Shown here: in pieces, positions 20,208 through 28,746 of the stretch
Layout of the letters: each line of letters opens with the position of its first letter
Numbering within the stretch: the first letter of the stretch is position 1
Assembly (NCBI RefSeq): GCF_002812125.1
Contig: NZ_NPDQ01000004.1
Coordinates: forward strand, 425,087-489,086
Source: Leptospira brenneri
GTDB lineage: Bacteria > Spirochaetota > Leptospiria > Leptospirales > Leptospiraceae
Direction: 5' to 3'
DNA: 64,000 nucleotides
Notes under the pieces: model-generated
Seen by the model: only the letters and a program-made list of their open reading frames with translations
Databases searched by the model: none
Told to the model about the DNA's origin: nothing
Position numbers and translations under genes: made by a program

Positions 20208-21315
20208 TATAAAATACTTTGATTATAATGCTACCCATCCTCCGTTTTCAGAAATTCTGGAAACGTGTTTGGCGTCCTATCTTTCTGGATTCTACAACCC
20301 TTCAGGGATCACTAGGTATTCTTTAAAAAACCAAGGGAAAATAGAACAAACTAGAAAATACTTTGCCAATCTCACCAAAGGACAGGAGAAACAATTTGTA
20401 TTTTCTGCCACAGGAACAGAAGCAAACTATCTACTCATCCAAAGTTTAAAAGTCCTTTATCCTAATTTGGATTCTGTCATCGTTTCCCCTTTTGAACATT
20501 CCAGTCTATATGCGGCTCTAGAATCATTCGGATTTTTTCCTGATCTGATCGAAACAGACAAAACAGGGATCATTAGTCTCACAGACTTAAAAGAAAAATT
20601 AAAATCAAACCCAAGACCTGTGATTTGTCTTTATGCGGGAAATGAAACAGGAGTCATCCAACCTGCAGAAGAAATTCAAAAACTCACAAAAGAGTTTGGA
20701 CAATTATTCTACAGTGATCTGATGCAAGGATTCGGGAAAGTAGACCTTTCTTTTGAATTATTTGACGGTTTTACTTTTTCTGGACATAAAATTGGAGCCG
20801 GAATGGGGGCCGCTCTCACCTATTTACCAAAGGTTCATAATAACTTTCGTATCTTTGGTGGAGGAAACCAAGAGAACGATCATAGGGCCGGAACAGAAAA
20901 TACTTTTGCCATCGAATCGTTTCGACAAGTAGCAGAATTCCAACTGAGTCAGTTAGGTGAAAAAAACAAACGCCTCCTCACTTATCGTTCTTTGATTGAA
21001 AAGAAAATGGAAGAACTTGGGTGCCAGATCATAGCCAAAAATTCCGAAAGACTTCCCAACACTACTTTTCTGATTTTACCCATCCAAGCCGTTGACTTTT
21101 TTTTATTAGGAATGGAAGAAAGAGGACTACTCGTTTCTACTGGTAGTTCTTGTAAGTCAAGAGCCAGAGAAGCATCCAAGTCCTTACTTCATATGGGTTA
21201 TACCAAAGAAGAAGCTTTACGTTCCATCCGGATCTCAACAGGTTATTTTACAACCGAAGAGGATGTGACCGCCTTACTTTCAGTGGCGCAAGAATTGATT
21301 GAAAAATTCCAATAA
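20185..21315 (+). CDS. Cysteine desulfurase (NifS/IscS-like, class V aminotransferase)
   Basis: A 376-residue PLP enzyme that takes sulfur from cysteine as an enzyme-bound persulfide. Seen are H105 (FEHSS), NETGVIQP at 153-160, D178 (FYSDLMQ), the PLP lysine K202 in SGHKIGAG, and the catalytic Cys323 in STGSSCKSRAREASKSLL. The length and the short loop around Cys323 fit the NifS/IscS group. There is no iscU or tusA next to it. It starts inside the end of the preceding gene and is followed by a CHAT-domain gene after 11 bases. Confidence 0.88.
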   Translation: MKSPLPNDIKYFDYNATHPPFSEILETCLASYLSGFYNPSGITRYSLKNQGKIEQTRKYFANLTKGQEKQFVFSATGTEANYLLIQSLKVLYPNLDSVIVSPFEHSSLYAALESFGFFPDLIETDKTGIISLTDLKEKLKSNPRPVICLYAGNETGVIQPAEEIQKLTKEFGQLFYSDLMQGFGKVDLSFELFDGFTFSGHKIGAGMGAALTYLPKVHNNFRIFGGGNQENDHRAGTENTFAIESFRQVAEFQLSQLGEKNKRLLTYRSLIEKKMEELGCQIIAKNSERLPNTTFLILPIQAVDFFLLGMEERGLLVSTGSSCKSRAREASKSLLHMGYTKEEALRSIRISTGYFTTEEDVTALLSVAQELIEKFQ

Positions 21316-21326
21316 AACAATCTCAA

Positions 21327-22667
21327 ATGAAACTTAGAATCATTGCTAAATACTCGAGAGAAGAACAGAATGAAGGGGAATGCATTTGGGAAGAAAAACA
21401 AGTTCAATTTGGAACTGTTGAACGAACCACTAAATTCTCTGGAAAATTACTCAGTGAATTCCAAAAGGATTGGGCTTTATTTGTTGAGCGAGTCCTCTCT
21501 CAAAATCCGAACAAAGAAGAGTTTCTAGAAAAACTAGGGAAAAAATCTGATAGTTTGGAACAAATTGTCTTTGGAAGGACTCTCCCCTTTTGGAGAAATC
21601 CAGGATTTCAAGATTCCATCCAACTTCTCATTGATCCCGAGTTCTCACCCATCCCTTGGGAAATCTTAAGAACCCATAAAGGTTTTTTATTCCAAGACAA
21701 AGAGTTTCGAAGAGGGATTCGGATTGATACCATTCCCAAAGAAAACACAAAAAATTCTAATTCCATTTTACTTGTCTGTAATCCGGTAAAATCCAGCTTA
21801 ATTGCGACTGTAGGAGAAGAATGTTCGACCTTATTTCCGATTTTGGAAAAAAAAATGAACCTTCGAATTCTAAAAGATGGTCTACTAACGAGAGTCAGGT
21901 TAATTGAAGAAATAAGTTCTGTTAAATATTTACACTATGCAGGGCATACGGAAAAAAAAGGGATCCCACTTGGAGCAAACGACTTTTTATATTCCAAGGA
22001 GATTTCGGGCCATTCTTTTTCAAACCTTCAGCTCGTTTTCTTTAACAGTTGCCATTCTTCATTTGATTCGATTGAACATTCAGGGCTCACAACGAGTTTT
22101 CTAAAAGCAGGTGCCAAAGAAGTGATCGGTTTTTTGTTTCCTGTAGAAACAAATATGGCAAAATCTATCGGAATCAAATTCTGGAGTCATTTTTTAAAAA
22201 CAAAAAATTCCCACAAAACTTTAGGAAAAATTAGAAAATCATTATACAATGGCTCTTCCAAGGACATTATAACAGCAATTAGTTTAGTTCACTTTTCTAC
22301 AGAAAAAAAAGAACCTCCATCGAAACGAATCCTAGGAATAACAGCGGTTTTGTTTGCCTTATTTTTTTTCATTGTTTTTTCACGTAACGAAAAAGAACCT
22401 ATCGAGGTAGACAATTTGAACGTTCCCAAAGCAGAATCCGTTGTCAAAAAACGGAATGATGAAACGGTCTTACCGCAAGACCCGCTTCTGGTTCAAATTT
22501 CTCGGCTCAAAAATTCGGAATTTCGCAAAATGGCAGTTCAGTTTCTAAAAACAAAACACGAATTCCTTGATGATTCGCAAAAAAGGGAATTACTCGAATC
22601 TATTCTTTCTGAAAACAAATCAGAAGAAAAAATGTATTATGAATTCAAAACAAGGAGTGGGTTCTGA
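21327..22667 (+). CDS. CHAT-domain cysteine protease with membrane helix
   Basis: A 446-residue protein. The CHAT caspase-like domain spans about 80-325: PWEIL at 110-114, the catalytic His207 in HYAGH, and the catalytic Cys242 in FFNSCHSS. A single membrane helix follows (about 335-353, ILGITAVLFALFFFIVF), then a polar tail of about 90 residues that would be outside the cytoplasm. CHAT proteases act in signalling and death pathways; the substrate here is unknown. Its stop overlaps the CTG start of the next gene, implying coupling with a secreted protein and an ECF sigma factor downstream. Confidence 0.85.
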   Translation: MKLRIIAKYSREEQNEGECIWEEKQVQFGTVERTTKFSGKLLSEFQKDWALFVERVLSQNPNKEEFLEKLGKKSDSLEQIVFGRTLPFWRNPGFQDSIQLLIDPEFSPIPWEILRTHKGFLFQDKEFRRGIRIDTIPKENTKNSNSILLVCNPVKSSLIATVGEECSTLFPILEKKMNLRILKDGLLTRVRLIEEISSVKYLHYAGHTEKKGIPLGANDFLYSKEISGHSFSNLQLVFFNSCHSSFDSIEHSGLTTSFLKAGAKEVIGFLFPVETNMAKSIGIKFWSHFLKTKNSHKTLGKIRKSLYNGSSKDIITAISLVHFSTEKKEPPSKRILGITAVLFALFFFIVFSRNEKEPIEVDNLNVPKAESVVKKRNDETVLPQDPLLVQISRLKNSEFRKMAVQFLKTKHEFLDDSQKRELLESILSENKSEEKMYYEFKTRSGF

Positions 22668-23692
22668 AACCACTCAAAAAATTCATAGTTTTACTAGTTT
22701 GTTTTTCGTTTCCTCTCGTTGCCCAGTGGTTTCCGAAAACAAAATCCTTTGAGGAAGTCTGGAACTCTTACGACAGCCATCAAAATTTAGTTAGCCAAGC
22801 TTATGGAATCCAAACTCGGGACATGATCCGAATCGAAACGCCAGAAGAAGAACAGGATTTTTTATTTTACTTAAAAAATTGTAATCACCCAGAAATCAAA
22901 GATCTAACTCAAATTCTAAAATACATTTCATTTTACGATGCAATCCTTACCGTCAAACAATGTGCCGAAGCAAACAAAGACGAACTCATTTTATTAGAAA
23001 AACAAACTAAGAAAAAAATCTTTGATCTCATCGTATTACCAAAACTAGAAATTTTAGAATCAGAAATTACAAACGAAGAACTCATCCCATTGATAACTCA
23101 GTTAAGAAAAGAATGGGAAAAAACCATTTATATTTTTTCTAATTTATACAAATCCCATGAAGTTTTATTTTTAGGAAAAGAAAGAGAATATACACTAGCA
23201 ATCAATCGAGTTTTATATTCCGATATGCCTGAAGCTAGAAGGAAAACACTAGTTCTCCGACTCCTGCAAGATATGAAGGGGCACAACAAAAGTATCTATC
23301 AATTATTTTATTATTCTAAACAAAATCCTTGGTCTTCCGCAAACCTGAATGAAGAAAACTTAGAAGCAAAAAAATATTTTCTTAGTTTGCTGGAAGAATG
23401 GAAAGTTGATCCCGATTTTGATCCCGAAAAAATTAACAATTTAAACGAATTCCAAACTTGTTTAGAAGAAATCCCTGAAACAAATCAGAAAATTAGAATT
23501 TTAGGTTTTTTTGGATTTTTTAGTGATTATGGTCGATTCAGTATAAAAGACCAAATGACTTTTTCCAAATCAAACCAAACGCGTGTTCGGTTTATAAAAC
23601 AGACCCTATTTCGTTCCCATCATTTTTATAAAAGATTAGAAAATGTACTGACATCATGTACCAATTCTATCCAATCGCTAAAAGACCTATGA
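22664..23692 (+). CDS. Secreted protein of the CHAT/sigma cluster, apparent CTG start
   Basis: The first ATG of this frame is at 22823, but the frame is open back to a CTG at 22664 that has AGGAG at 22653-22657, six bases upstream. Reading from CTG gives a textbook signal peptide: basic KPLKK, a hydrophobic FIVLLVCFSFPL core and a VAQ cleavage site. The ATG version would lose all of this. The mature part (about 320 residues) is helical and charged with no recognised family. The CTG overlaps the CHAT stop (CTGA), and the gene end overlaps the sigma factor start (ATGA). Confidence 0.7.
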   Translation: MKPLKKFIVLLVCFSFPLVAQWFPKTKSFEEVWNSYDSHQNLVSQAYGIQTRDMIRIETPEEEQDFLFYLKNCNHPEIKDLTQILKYISFYDAILTVKQCAEANKDELILLEKQTKKKIFDLIVLPKLEILESEITNEELIPLITQLRKEWEKTIYIFSNLYKSHEVLFLGKEREYTLAINRVLYSDMPEARRKTLVLRLLQDMKGHNKSIYQLFYYSKQNPWSSANLNEENLEAKKYFLSLLEEWKVDPDFDPEKINNLNEFQTCLEEIPETNQKIRILGFFGFFSDYGRFSIKDQMTFSKSNQTRVRFIKQTLFRSHHFYKRLENVLTSCTNSIQSLKDL

Positions 23693-24258
23693 GTAGTGAG
23701 ATTCGAAAGTTAATCGACAATTGCCTTCTTGGCAAAGGGGACGCCTGGCAAGAACTCATCCATAAATTTCATAGGCTCATCATAGGAACATGCGCTCACT
23801 ACGTTCCGAAAGAGGAAATTACGGATACCTCCCAACAAGTGTATCTCAAACTTACCGAAAACGACTACCATCTATTAAGAAAATTCAAAGGAGATAGTTT
23901 ACCTGCATTTATTGTTTATTTAAGTGAAATTTCTAAAAATATAAGTATGTCTCAGACAAGATCCATTCGTCGGTATGAATATCGAGAGGGAATTTCCTTG
24001 GATTTGAGTATTGATATTTTAGATGATAGGCAAACCCAAGAAGATGTTTACTTTGCTTGGGAAGAAAAAAGAGAGTTCTACGACCTAATCGAAAGCCTGG
24101 ATGATACCCATAAAGAAATTCTCATCTTACGTCTTAAAGGATATAAATTCAAAGAGATTGCAGAAATCCTCGATGTTCCCCTAGGTACGGTACTAGCTCG
24201 GGCTAACCGAGCCAAAGAAAAGATAAAAAAAATCCTTACAAAGGAAATAAAGCCTTAG
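23689..24258 (+). CDS. ECF-type RNA polymerase sigma factor
   Basis: A 189-residue sigma-70-family factor. Region 2 is seen in the helical N-terminal half (with DTSQQVYLKL), and region 4 in the C-terminal half (LDDTHKEILILRLKGYKFKE then IAEILDVPLGTVLARANRAKEKIKK). The start at 23689 overlaps the upstream stop as ATGA; the frame extends to 23656 but that version runs deep into the previous gene. No membrane anti-sigma factor follows, so control may come through the CHAT protein or the small companion next to it. Confidence 0.85.
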   Translation: MSSEIRKLIDNCLLGKGDAWQELIHKFHRLIIGTCAHYVPKEEITDTSQQVYLKLTENDYHLLRKFKGDSLPAFIVYLSEISKNISMSQTRSIRRYEYREGISLDLSIDILDDRQTQEDVYFAWEEKREFYDLIESLDDTHKEILILRLKGYKFKEIAEILDVPLGTVLARANRAKEKIKKILTKEIKP

Positions 24259-24276
24259 CGGAGGGAAATAAATACT

Positions 24277-24810
24277 ATGGAACCAAAAGATCCGAATGAA
24301 TTTATGAACCGACTCAAACTCAAAGAAGCCCTGTACCTCATGTCTCAAGGAGAAGATGCGGACTCGCCCACAGTGGATCGGATCTTAAAAACCGTTCTCC
24401 CTTCGGGTTCAAACACAGTCCAAATCTACCTACAGTTTGTCAAAGACCAACTAAAACTCCTCACTACCGACTTAGAAGGGGCAAGCCTGGTCTCTCCTGG
24501 ACTTGTTTTCCGGGGTGCAGGAAGTTCAGAAGGGGCATTCCGTGTCCACCGTCAGGTTGCCGGTCGGGATCTAGATTTTGTTTTTCTACCCAATGCTGAG
24601 AAAAACCAAGTTTTTCTTTCAGTGGAGACCTCTGACTCGGACCGTCTTTCCGCCAAACTCTTTTTGGATGGGGCCCCAGTAGAAACTTTGCAAAAACTAA
24701 GCCACCAGTCCATGTTCGACTCACCCATCACTTTGGATTCCAGTCCGGAGTTAGCCATTTTCGAATCCGGCAAAGAAATCGGCCGGTATCATTTTATGTT
24801 ACAATCGTAA
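24277..24810 (+). CDS. Small cytosolic companion of the ECF sigma factor, unknown
   Basis: A 177-residue soluble protein with a helical N-terminal part (about 5-65) and a beta-rich C-terminal part (about 75-175). It has no signal peptide, no membrane helix and no zinc-binding HxxxCxxC anti-sigma motif. A GGAGGG lies before the start at a rather long distance. It is the last gene of the plus cluster and is followed by a terminator. A role as regulator of the sigma factor is inferred only from adjacency. Confidence 0.6.
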   Translation: MEPKDPNEFMNRLKLKEALYLMSQGEDADSPTVDRILKTVLPSGSNTVQIYLQFVKDQLKLLTTDLEGASLVSPGLVFRGAGSSEGAFRVHRQVAGRDLDFVFLPNAEKNQVFLSVETSDSDRLSAKLFLDGAPVETLQKLSHQSMFDSPITLDSSPELAIFESGKEIGRYHFMLQS

Positions 24811-24918
24811 TTTTTTGTGAAAGGATGCAATAAAGCGGAAGTCCCGAGACATCTATTGAATAAGAAACGTTCCTACTTTTAGGAGCATACTTTCTTTTCC
24901 AAACTAGTTCACACTCAG

Positions 24919-24947
24919 AAGTCCCGCCGAAAGTCGGGATTTTTTTT
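24919..24947 (+). terminator. Intrinsic terminator after the CHAT/sigma cluster
   Basis: TCCCG (24922-24926) pairs with CGGGA (24935-24939) around an 8-base loop; a run of eight T (24940-24947) follows. It separates the plus cluster from the converging ychF, whose stop codon lies in the T-run. Confidence 0.65.
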
Positions 24948-26043
24948 ATGCGTTCACTCGGAAGTAAATCACATCCCCATCTTGGACAATGTATTCCTTC
25001 CCTTCCACACGTAGTTTTCCTTCATCTTTGACTTTGGCCCCGTCCCCGGTTCGGTCAACGTCTTCATAACGCATAACCTCAGCTCTGATGTAACCCTTTT
25101 CAAAATCGGAATGGATGACACTGGCCGCAACTGGTCCCGTGCTTCCTTGTTTGGTGGTCCAAGCGCGAACCTCTTCGACTCCAGCAGTAAAAAAAGTGAG
25201 GAGACCAAGTAGTTTGTAAGAAGCTCGAATCATTCTAGAAAGTCCGGATTCCTTTTCCCCGATTTCTTCCAAAAAGGCAAGTTGGTCCTCTTTTTCTAGT
25301 CCAGAGATTTCTTCTTCGAACCTACCACATAACACAACTACAGGCGCTCCTTCTTTCGAAGCAAAGTCGATGATGGTTTTGACCAGCGGGTTATCACTAT
25401 TTTTTACATCAGAATCCAAAATATTAGCAACGTATAATACTGGTTTGATCGTAATGAGATTGAATTTTTTGGCAATTTTTGTTTCTTCTTCACCAAGTTC
25501 AACAGTGGAAGCTCGATTTCCTTTTTTTAAGGCATCAAGAATTTTATCCATCACACTTAAAATTTCAGTCGCTTCCTTATTTCCTGTTTTTGCAGTTTTA
25601 GCAACCCGTTGTTGTTGTTTTTCTAAACTATCCAAATCAGCAAGGATGAGTTCGTAATTGATGACAGTGATGTCTTCGATAGGATCTACTTTTCCATGAA
25701 CATGGGTGATGTTTTCATCTTGGAAGGCTCGCACAACATGGCAAATTGCATCCACTTCGCGGATATGAGATAAAAACTGATTTCCTAAACCTTCCCCTTG
25801 GCTTGCCCCTTTGACAAGGCCCGCAATGTCGACAAACTCGATCATCGTAGGAACCGTTCGTTTTGGTTTATAAACCTCAGCCAAACGATTCAGTCTTTCG
25901 TCCGGAACTTCCACCACACCAGTATTGGGTTCTATCGTACAAAATGGATAGTTGGCAGCCTGTGCTCCTGCCTTAGTGAGTGCATTAAAAATAGTCGACT
26001 TACCGACGTTCGGGAGACCTACGATTCCACAATTCAAAGCCAT
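24946..26043 (-). CDS. ychF: Redox-regulated ATPase YchF (Obg family)
   Basis: A 365-residue P-loop protein with GLPNVGKST at 8-16, the [13 protein letters not shown] switch segment, [17 protein letters not shown], and a C-terminal TGS-like domain ending VIYFRVNA. YchF/OLA1 prefers ATP over GTP and binds ribosomes. Length and motifs are standard. It stands as a likely single-gene unit after the 163-residue membrane protein and RluA-type gene. Confidence 0.96.
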   Translation of the reverse strand: MALNCGIVGLPNVGKSTIFNALTKAGAQAANYPFCTIEPNTGVVEVPDERLNRLAEVYKPKRTVPTMIEFVDIAGLVKGASQGEGLGNQFLSHIREVDAICHVVRAFQDENITHVHGKVDPIEDITVINYELILADLDSLEKQQQRVAKTAKTGNKEATEILSVMDKILDALKKGNRASTVELGEEETKIAKKFNLITIKPVLYVANILDSDVKNSDNPLVKTIIDFASKEGAPVVVLCGRFEEEISGLEKEDQLAFLEEIGEKESGLSRMIRASYKLLGLLTFFTAGVEEVRAWTTKQGSTGPVAASVIHSDFEKGYIRAEVMRYEDVDRTGDGAKVKDEGKLRVEGKEYIVQDGDVIYFRVNA

Positions 26044-26091
26044 AGGGATAGGTTTTTTCGAAACGACCGTAAGACAAGGAAAATTGCTTTC

Positions 26092-26583
26092 TTAGTTTTG
26101 AAATCCCGTCTCTAGATACACCGAAGTGAGATAGATAAGAGAGGTAAAAACGACAACCAGGTAAGCCGCTAAATATATTTTCCCAATCCGTTTCCAGGGA
26201 TAACGATCGTGTAAATAGAGAGTAGAAATGATCTGTTCCGGCGACGGTTCGGAAGGCAAAACATCTTCCCTTCCTGCCTTTCTCCAAACAAATTGGCGTT
26301 CCTCTTCTCCCAGTTGGAAAAAACGAGCCGACTCCCTTTCCGTAAATACAGAAAGAAGTAGAGATGGAATTTCAAAATATTTAAAAGTAATGATTCCAGA
26401 GAAACTAGTGAGGATGGCCAAATAATTGAGAACGACAATGAGTGGACTTGCCGTATAACTAGAACTAAACAATAAATACAAATAAGTGATTAAAAAACTA
26501 ACCGAAATCAGTTTGGCAAAACGAGAAAGGAATTTGTATAATTTTTGTTCTTTGATGAATAAATGGAAAACTTCGTGTTTCAT
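26092..26583 (-). CDS. Membrane protein with three hydrophobic segments, unknown
   Basis: A 163-residue protein with two closely spaced hydrophobic segments (about 25-42 and 46-66) and a third near the C-terminus (about 135-155), separated by an acidic cytosolic loop. Its start overlaps the stop of the pseudouridine synthase gene as ATGA, so it is translated with it. No family is recognised. Confidence 0.65.
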   Translation of the reverse strand: MKHEVFHLFIKEQKLYKFLSRFAKLISVSFLITYLYLLFSSSYTASPLIVVLNYLAILTSFSGIITFKYFEIPSLLLSVFTERESARFFQLGEEERQFVWRKAGREDVLPSEPSPEQIISTLYLHDRYPWKRIGKIYLAAYLVVVFTSLIYLTSVYLETGFQN

Positions 26584-27296
26584 TCTGTTTTATTTGCAAA
26601 CGGAATAGATTTCCCAACTCTGAGATTGAATTCTTCGGGAATTTCCGTCTCTACCCACTGTTTTTCACCTTGCAAGTCGGTAAAGCAGAATCGAAAGGAG
26701 TGTAGAAACATTCTAGGTTCTTTCTTCTTAGGCTCTGTGATCCAATATACAGGATCTCCTAGAATGGGAAAACCCAACTCACGAAGCATAACGCGGATTT
26801 GGTGCCTTCTTCCAGTAAGGATTTTTGCCACCCCAAAAGACAAGTTTAGATTCTGAAATTCGGAGATCATTTTAAATTCAGTGATGGCTTTTTTTCCCCC
26901 ACTTCTAACAACTTTGACTTCTTTGTTTCCATCCTTTAAAAAACATTCGAATCGTTTTTCTTTCCAATTTGGAATTCCATGGCATAAAAAAATATATTCT
27001 TTTTCTGCTCCATCTAATAAGGAATCGATTTCTTTATTATGCAGAGAAGACTTTCCCAGTAATACAATTCCACTTGTTCCTAAATCCAAACGGTTGGCGG
27101 TTCTGAGCTCCGGTAAACCCAGATGGTTTCCGAGTAACCTTGTAAAATCCATTCGATTGGGATCTTTTGTTTCATGTACAGGTAAACCAACAGGTTTTTC
27201 AGCTAAAAGAAATTCATCACATTCATAAAGAATATTTGTGGTATATCCACCTTTGAGGCGAATTTGTTTACGCGGATACTTCAATCCAAAGCCCAC
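26580..27296 (-). CDS. RluA-family RNA pseudouridine synthase
   Basis: A 238-residue enzyme lacking an S4 domain. The catalytic motif RLDLGTSGIVLL holds Asp71, and GRRHQIRVMLRELGFPILGDPVY near 166-188 is the second family motif. The target rRNA or tRNA site cannot be told from sequence. The start is GTG at 27296, overlapping DUF2797 by 29 bases; a TTG at 27284 is an alternative. Confidence 0.88.
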   Translation of the reverse strand: MGFGLKYPRKQIRLKGGYTTNILYECDEFLLAEKPVGLPVHETKDPNRMDFTRLLGNHLGLPELRTANRLDLGTSGIVLLGKSSLHNKEIDSLLDGAEKEYIFLCHGIPNWKEKRFECFLKDGNKEVKVVRSGGKKAITEFKMISEFQNLNLSFGVAKILTGRRHQIRVMLRELGFPILGDPVYWITEPKKKEPRMFLHSFRFCFTDLQGEKQWVETEIPEEFNLRVGKSIPFANKTE

Positions 27297-28140
27297 TAAG
27301 ACTACGAATATTGATCACACCTGACTGAAACAGTAAATACTGACCCTTAATTCCAACAAGAGTGTCAACGATCGGACTTTCCTTAGTGAGTTTGAGGGAT
27401 TTGATTTTCCCTGGAAAAGATTCAATTGGATACTGAATTTCGGTGACCTTGTTTAAATCCAATCTCTTCCAAACCAGTTTGGACTTACTATCAGGAGGAG
27501 AGAGAAATTCGTTTTTTTCTAAATGATTCAAAAACTTAATCCCCTCTTTCACCAAATCCATGCTTGGTGGATCACCCGCCACCATCTTTTGCCAAGATGT
27601 TTTGTCTGGAAGGAACTGACTCAAATAATGTTCTAAAATTCCAGCGTCTCTGCGAGACTCCACTTCCAAAATGGGAACTCCAAAACGAGCCCCCTGGTCC
27701 ACCCAACGGTTCGATACAGGATTTTCCTTTGTGATTCCTACTTTTAATCCACTCGAATTAGCAAAGTAAAGAGTATGTTTTTTAAAACAATTTTCTTTTC
27801 CCCAATCTGGTTCTCTACAAGTACCTTTATGGTGATGGCAAGTTTCCGGTCGTAAAATACAAAGATCATTTTCCGCTAGTTTGGTGAAACAAGTGAAACA
27901 ATGGCCTTGGTTGAAAGACTTCTTTGTTTTTTTTCCACAATGTAGGCAACGAATTTCATCATTTGTGGAAAGTGTAATTTTTTTTCCGATCCAAGTCTCC
28001 ACCGAAATTTCCGAAGTGGATTCTCTGGCAGTAAGATCCTTTTTGTCTGTTTCACTATAGGTTGCTGATTCCCAAAAATAGGAAACAGGGGATACACCCT
28101 TGTGAGACATTTTTCTGACATAACCTTGGATCGTAGGCAT
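27268..28140 (-). CDS. DUF2797 family protein with zinc finger
   Basis: A 290-residue protein. C65-x2-C68 and C81-x2-C84 form a zinc ribbon (the C-terminal pair within GHCFTCF), followed by CHHHKGTC and a conserved block YFANSSGLKVGIT (about 125-137) and RWVDQGA (145-151) typical of DUF2797. The GLKVGIT block resembles a GIY-YIG-like strand, but no nuclease activity can be claimed. It begins a minus unit with the pseudouridine synthase gene. Confidence 0.8.
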   Translation of the reverse strand: MPTIQGYVRKMSHKGVSPVSYFWESATYSETDKKDLTARESTSEISVETWIGKKITLSTNDEIRCLHCGKKTKKSFNQGHCFTCFTKLAENDLCILRPETCHHHKGTCREPDWGKENCFKKHTLYFANSSGLKVGITKENPVSNRWVDQGARFGVPILEVESRRDAGILEHYLSQFLPDKTSWQKMVAGDPPSMDLVKEGIKFLNHLEKNEFLSPPDSKSKLVWKRLDLNKVTEIQYPIESFPGKIKSLKLTKESPIVDTLVGIKGQYLLFQSGVINIRSLSGLWIEVSA

Positions 28141-28145
28141 AAATT

Positions 28146-28742
28146 CTAAAAAGAATATTCTTTTACTTCTTCAGGAAAGAAGTCCCTACTCACATTCACA
28201 AAGAGTAATCCAGTAAGACTGGGTTCCGAATTAGAAAGACTCCATTTGAAAATAACAAGAGTTTTGCGGTATAGGTAATGAGAAATTTGCCCTTTGGGAT
28301 TATAAAAAAGTTTTAATTGGTCTTCTCCTTCCCCAAGTAAAACCACCTTTCCATTTAGATTAGGTGATTTTTGTTTGATCTGTTTGATAACCACTTTTCC
28401 GCCAGGGTTTAGATCTTCAAGATCGGAACCTTCTGTTGCCTCCCCTTCGGTCACCGTAGAACTCGGAGCCACTTCTAAAGTTGTTCCTTCATAGTCCAAA
28501 TAATTGCAGGGAAAATCACCGGGCATACTTGGAAAATTTTCGGAACAAGGTGTATAAACAGATTCCTTATCTTCCCCCTCTCCGTAAGAAACAAGAAGTG
28601 TCGAGCGAATGGTAGCATAAGCTACTGATTTCAAAACCTTAGCTGCCTTATTTTTAGGAATGTTTTTGAATTCCTTTTCAGAAGCAAAGATCGTTAGAGT
28701 CAAAAGAAAAGTAAGTAATGTAACTAGAATTCGTTTCATCAT
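28146..28742 (-). CDS. Exported protein, unknown
   Basis: A 198-residue protein with a signal peptide (KRILVTLLTFLLTLTIFA, cut near residue 20). The mature part is beta-rich and includes two Cys (near YTPCSEN and DFPCNY) that could pair in the periplasm. It lies four bases after the NamZ-like gene and five bases ahead of the DUF2797 gene, so it probably belongs to the same transcript. No family recognised. Confidence 0.65.
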   Translation of the reverse strand: MMKRILVTLLTFLLTLTIFASEKEFKNIPKNKAAKVLKSVAYATIRSTLLVSYGEGEDKESVYTPCSENFPSMPGDFPCNYLDYEGTTLEVAPSSTVTEGEATEGSDLEDLNPGGKVVIKQIKQKSPNLNGKVVLLGEGEDQLKLFYNPKGQISHYLYRKTLVIFKWSLSNSEPSLTGLLFVNVSRDFFPEEVKEYSF

Positions 28743-28746
28743 ATCC

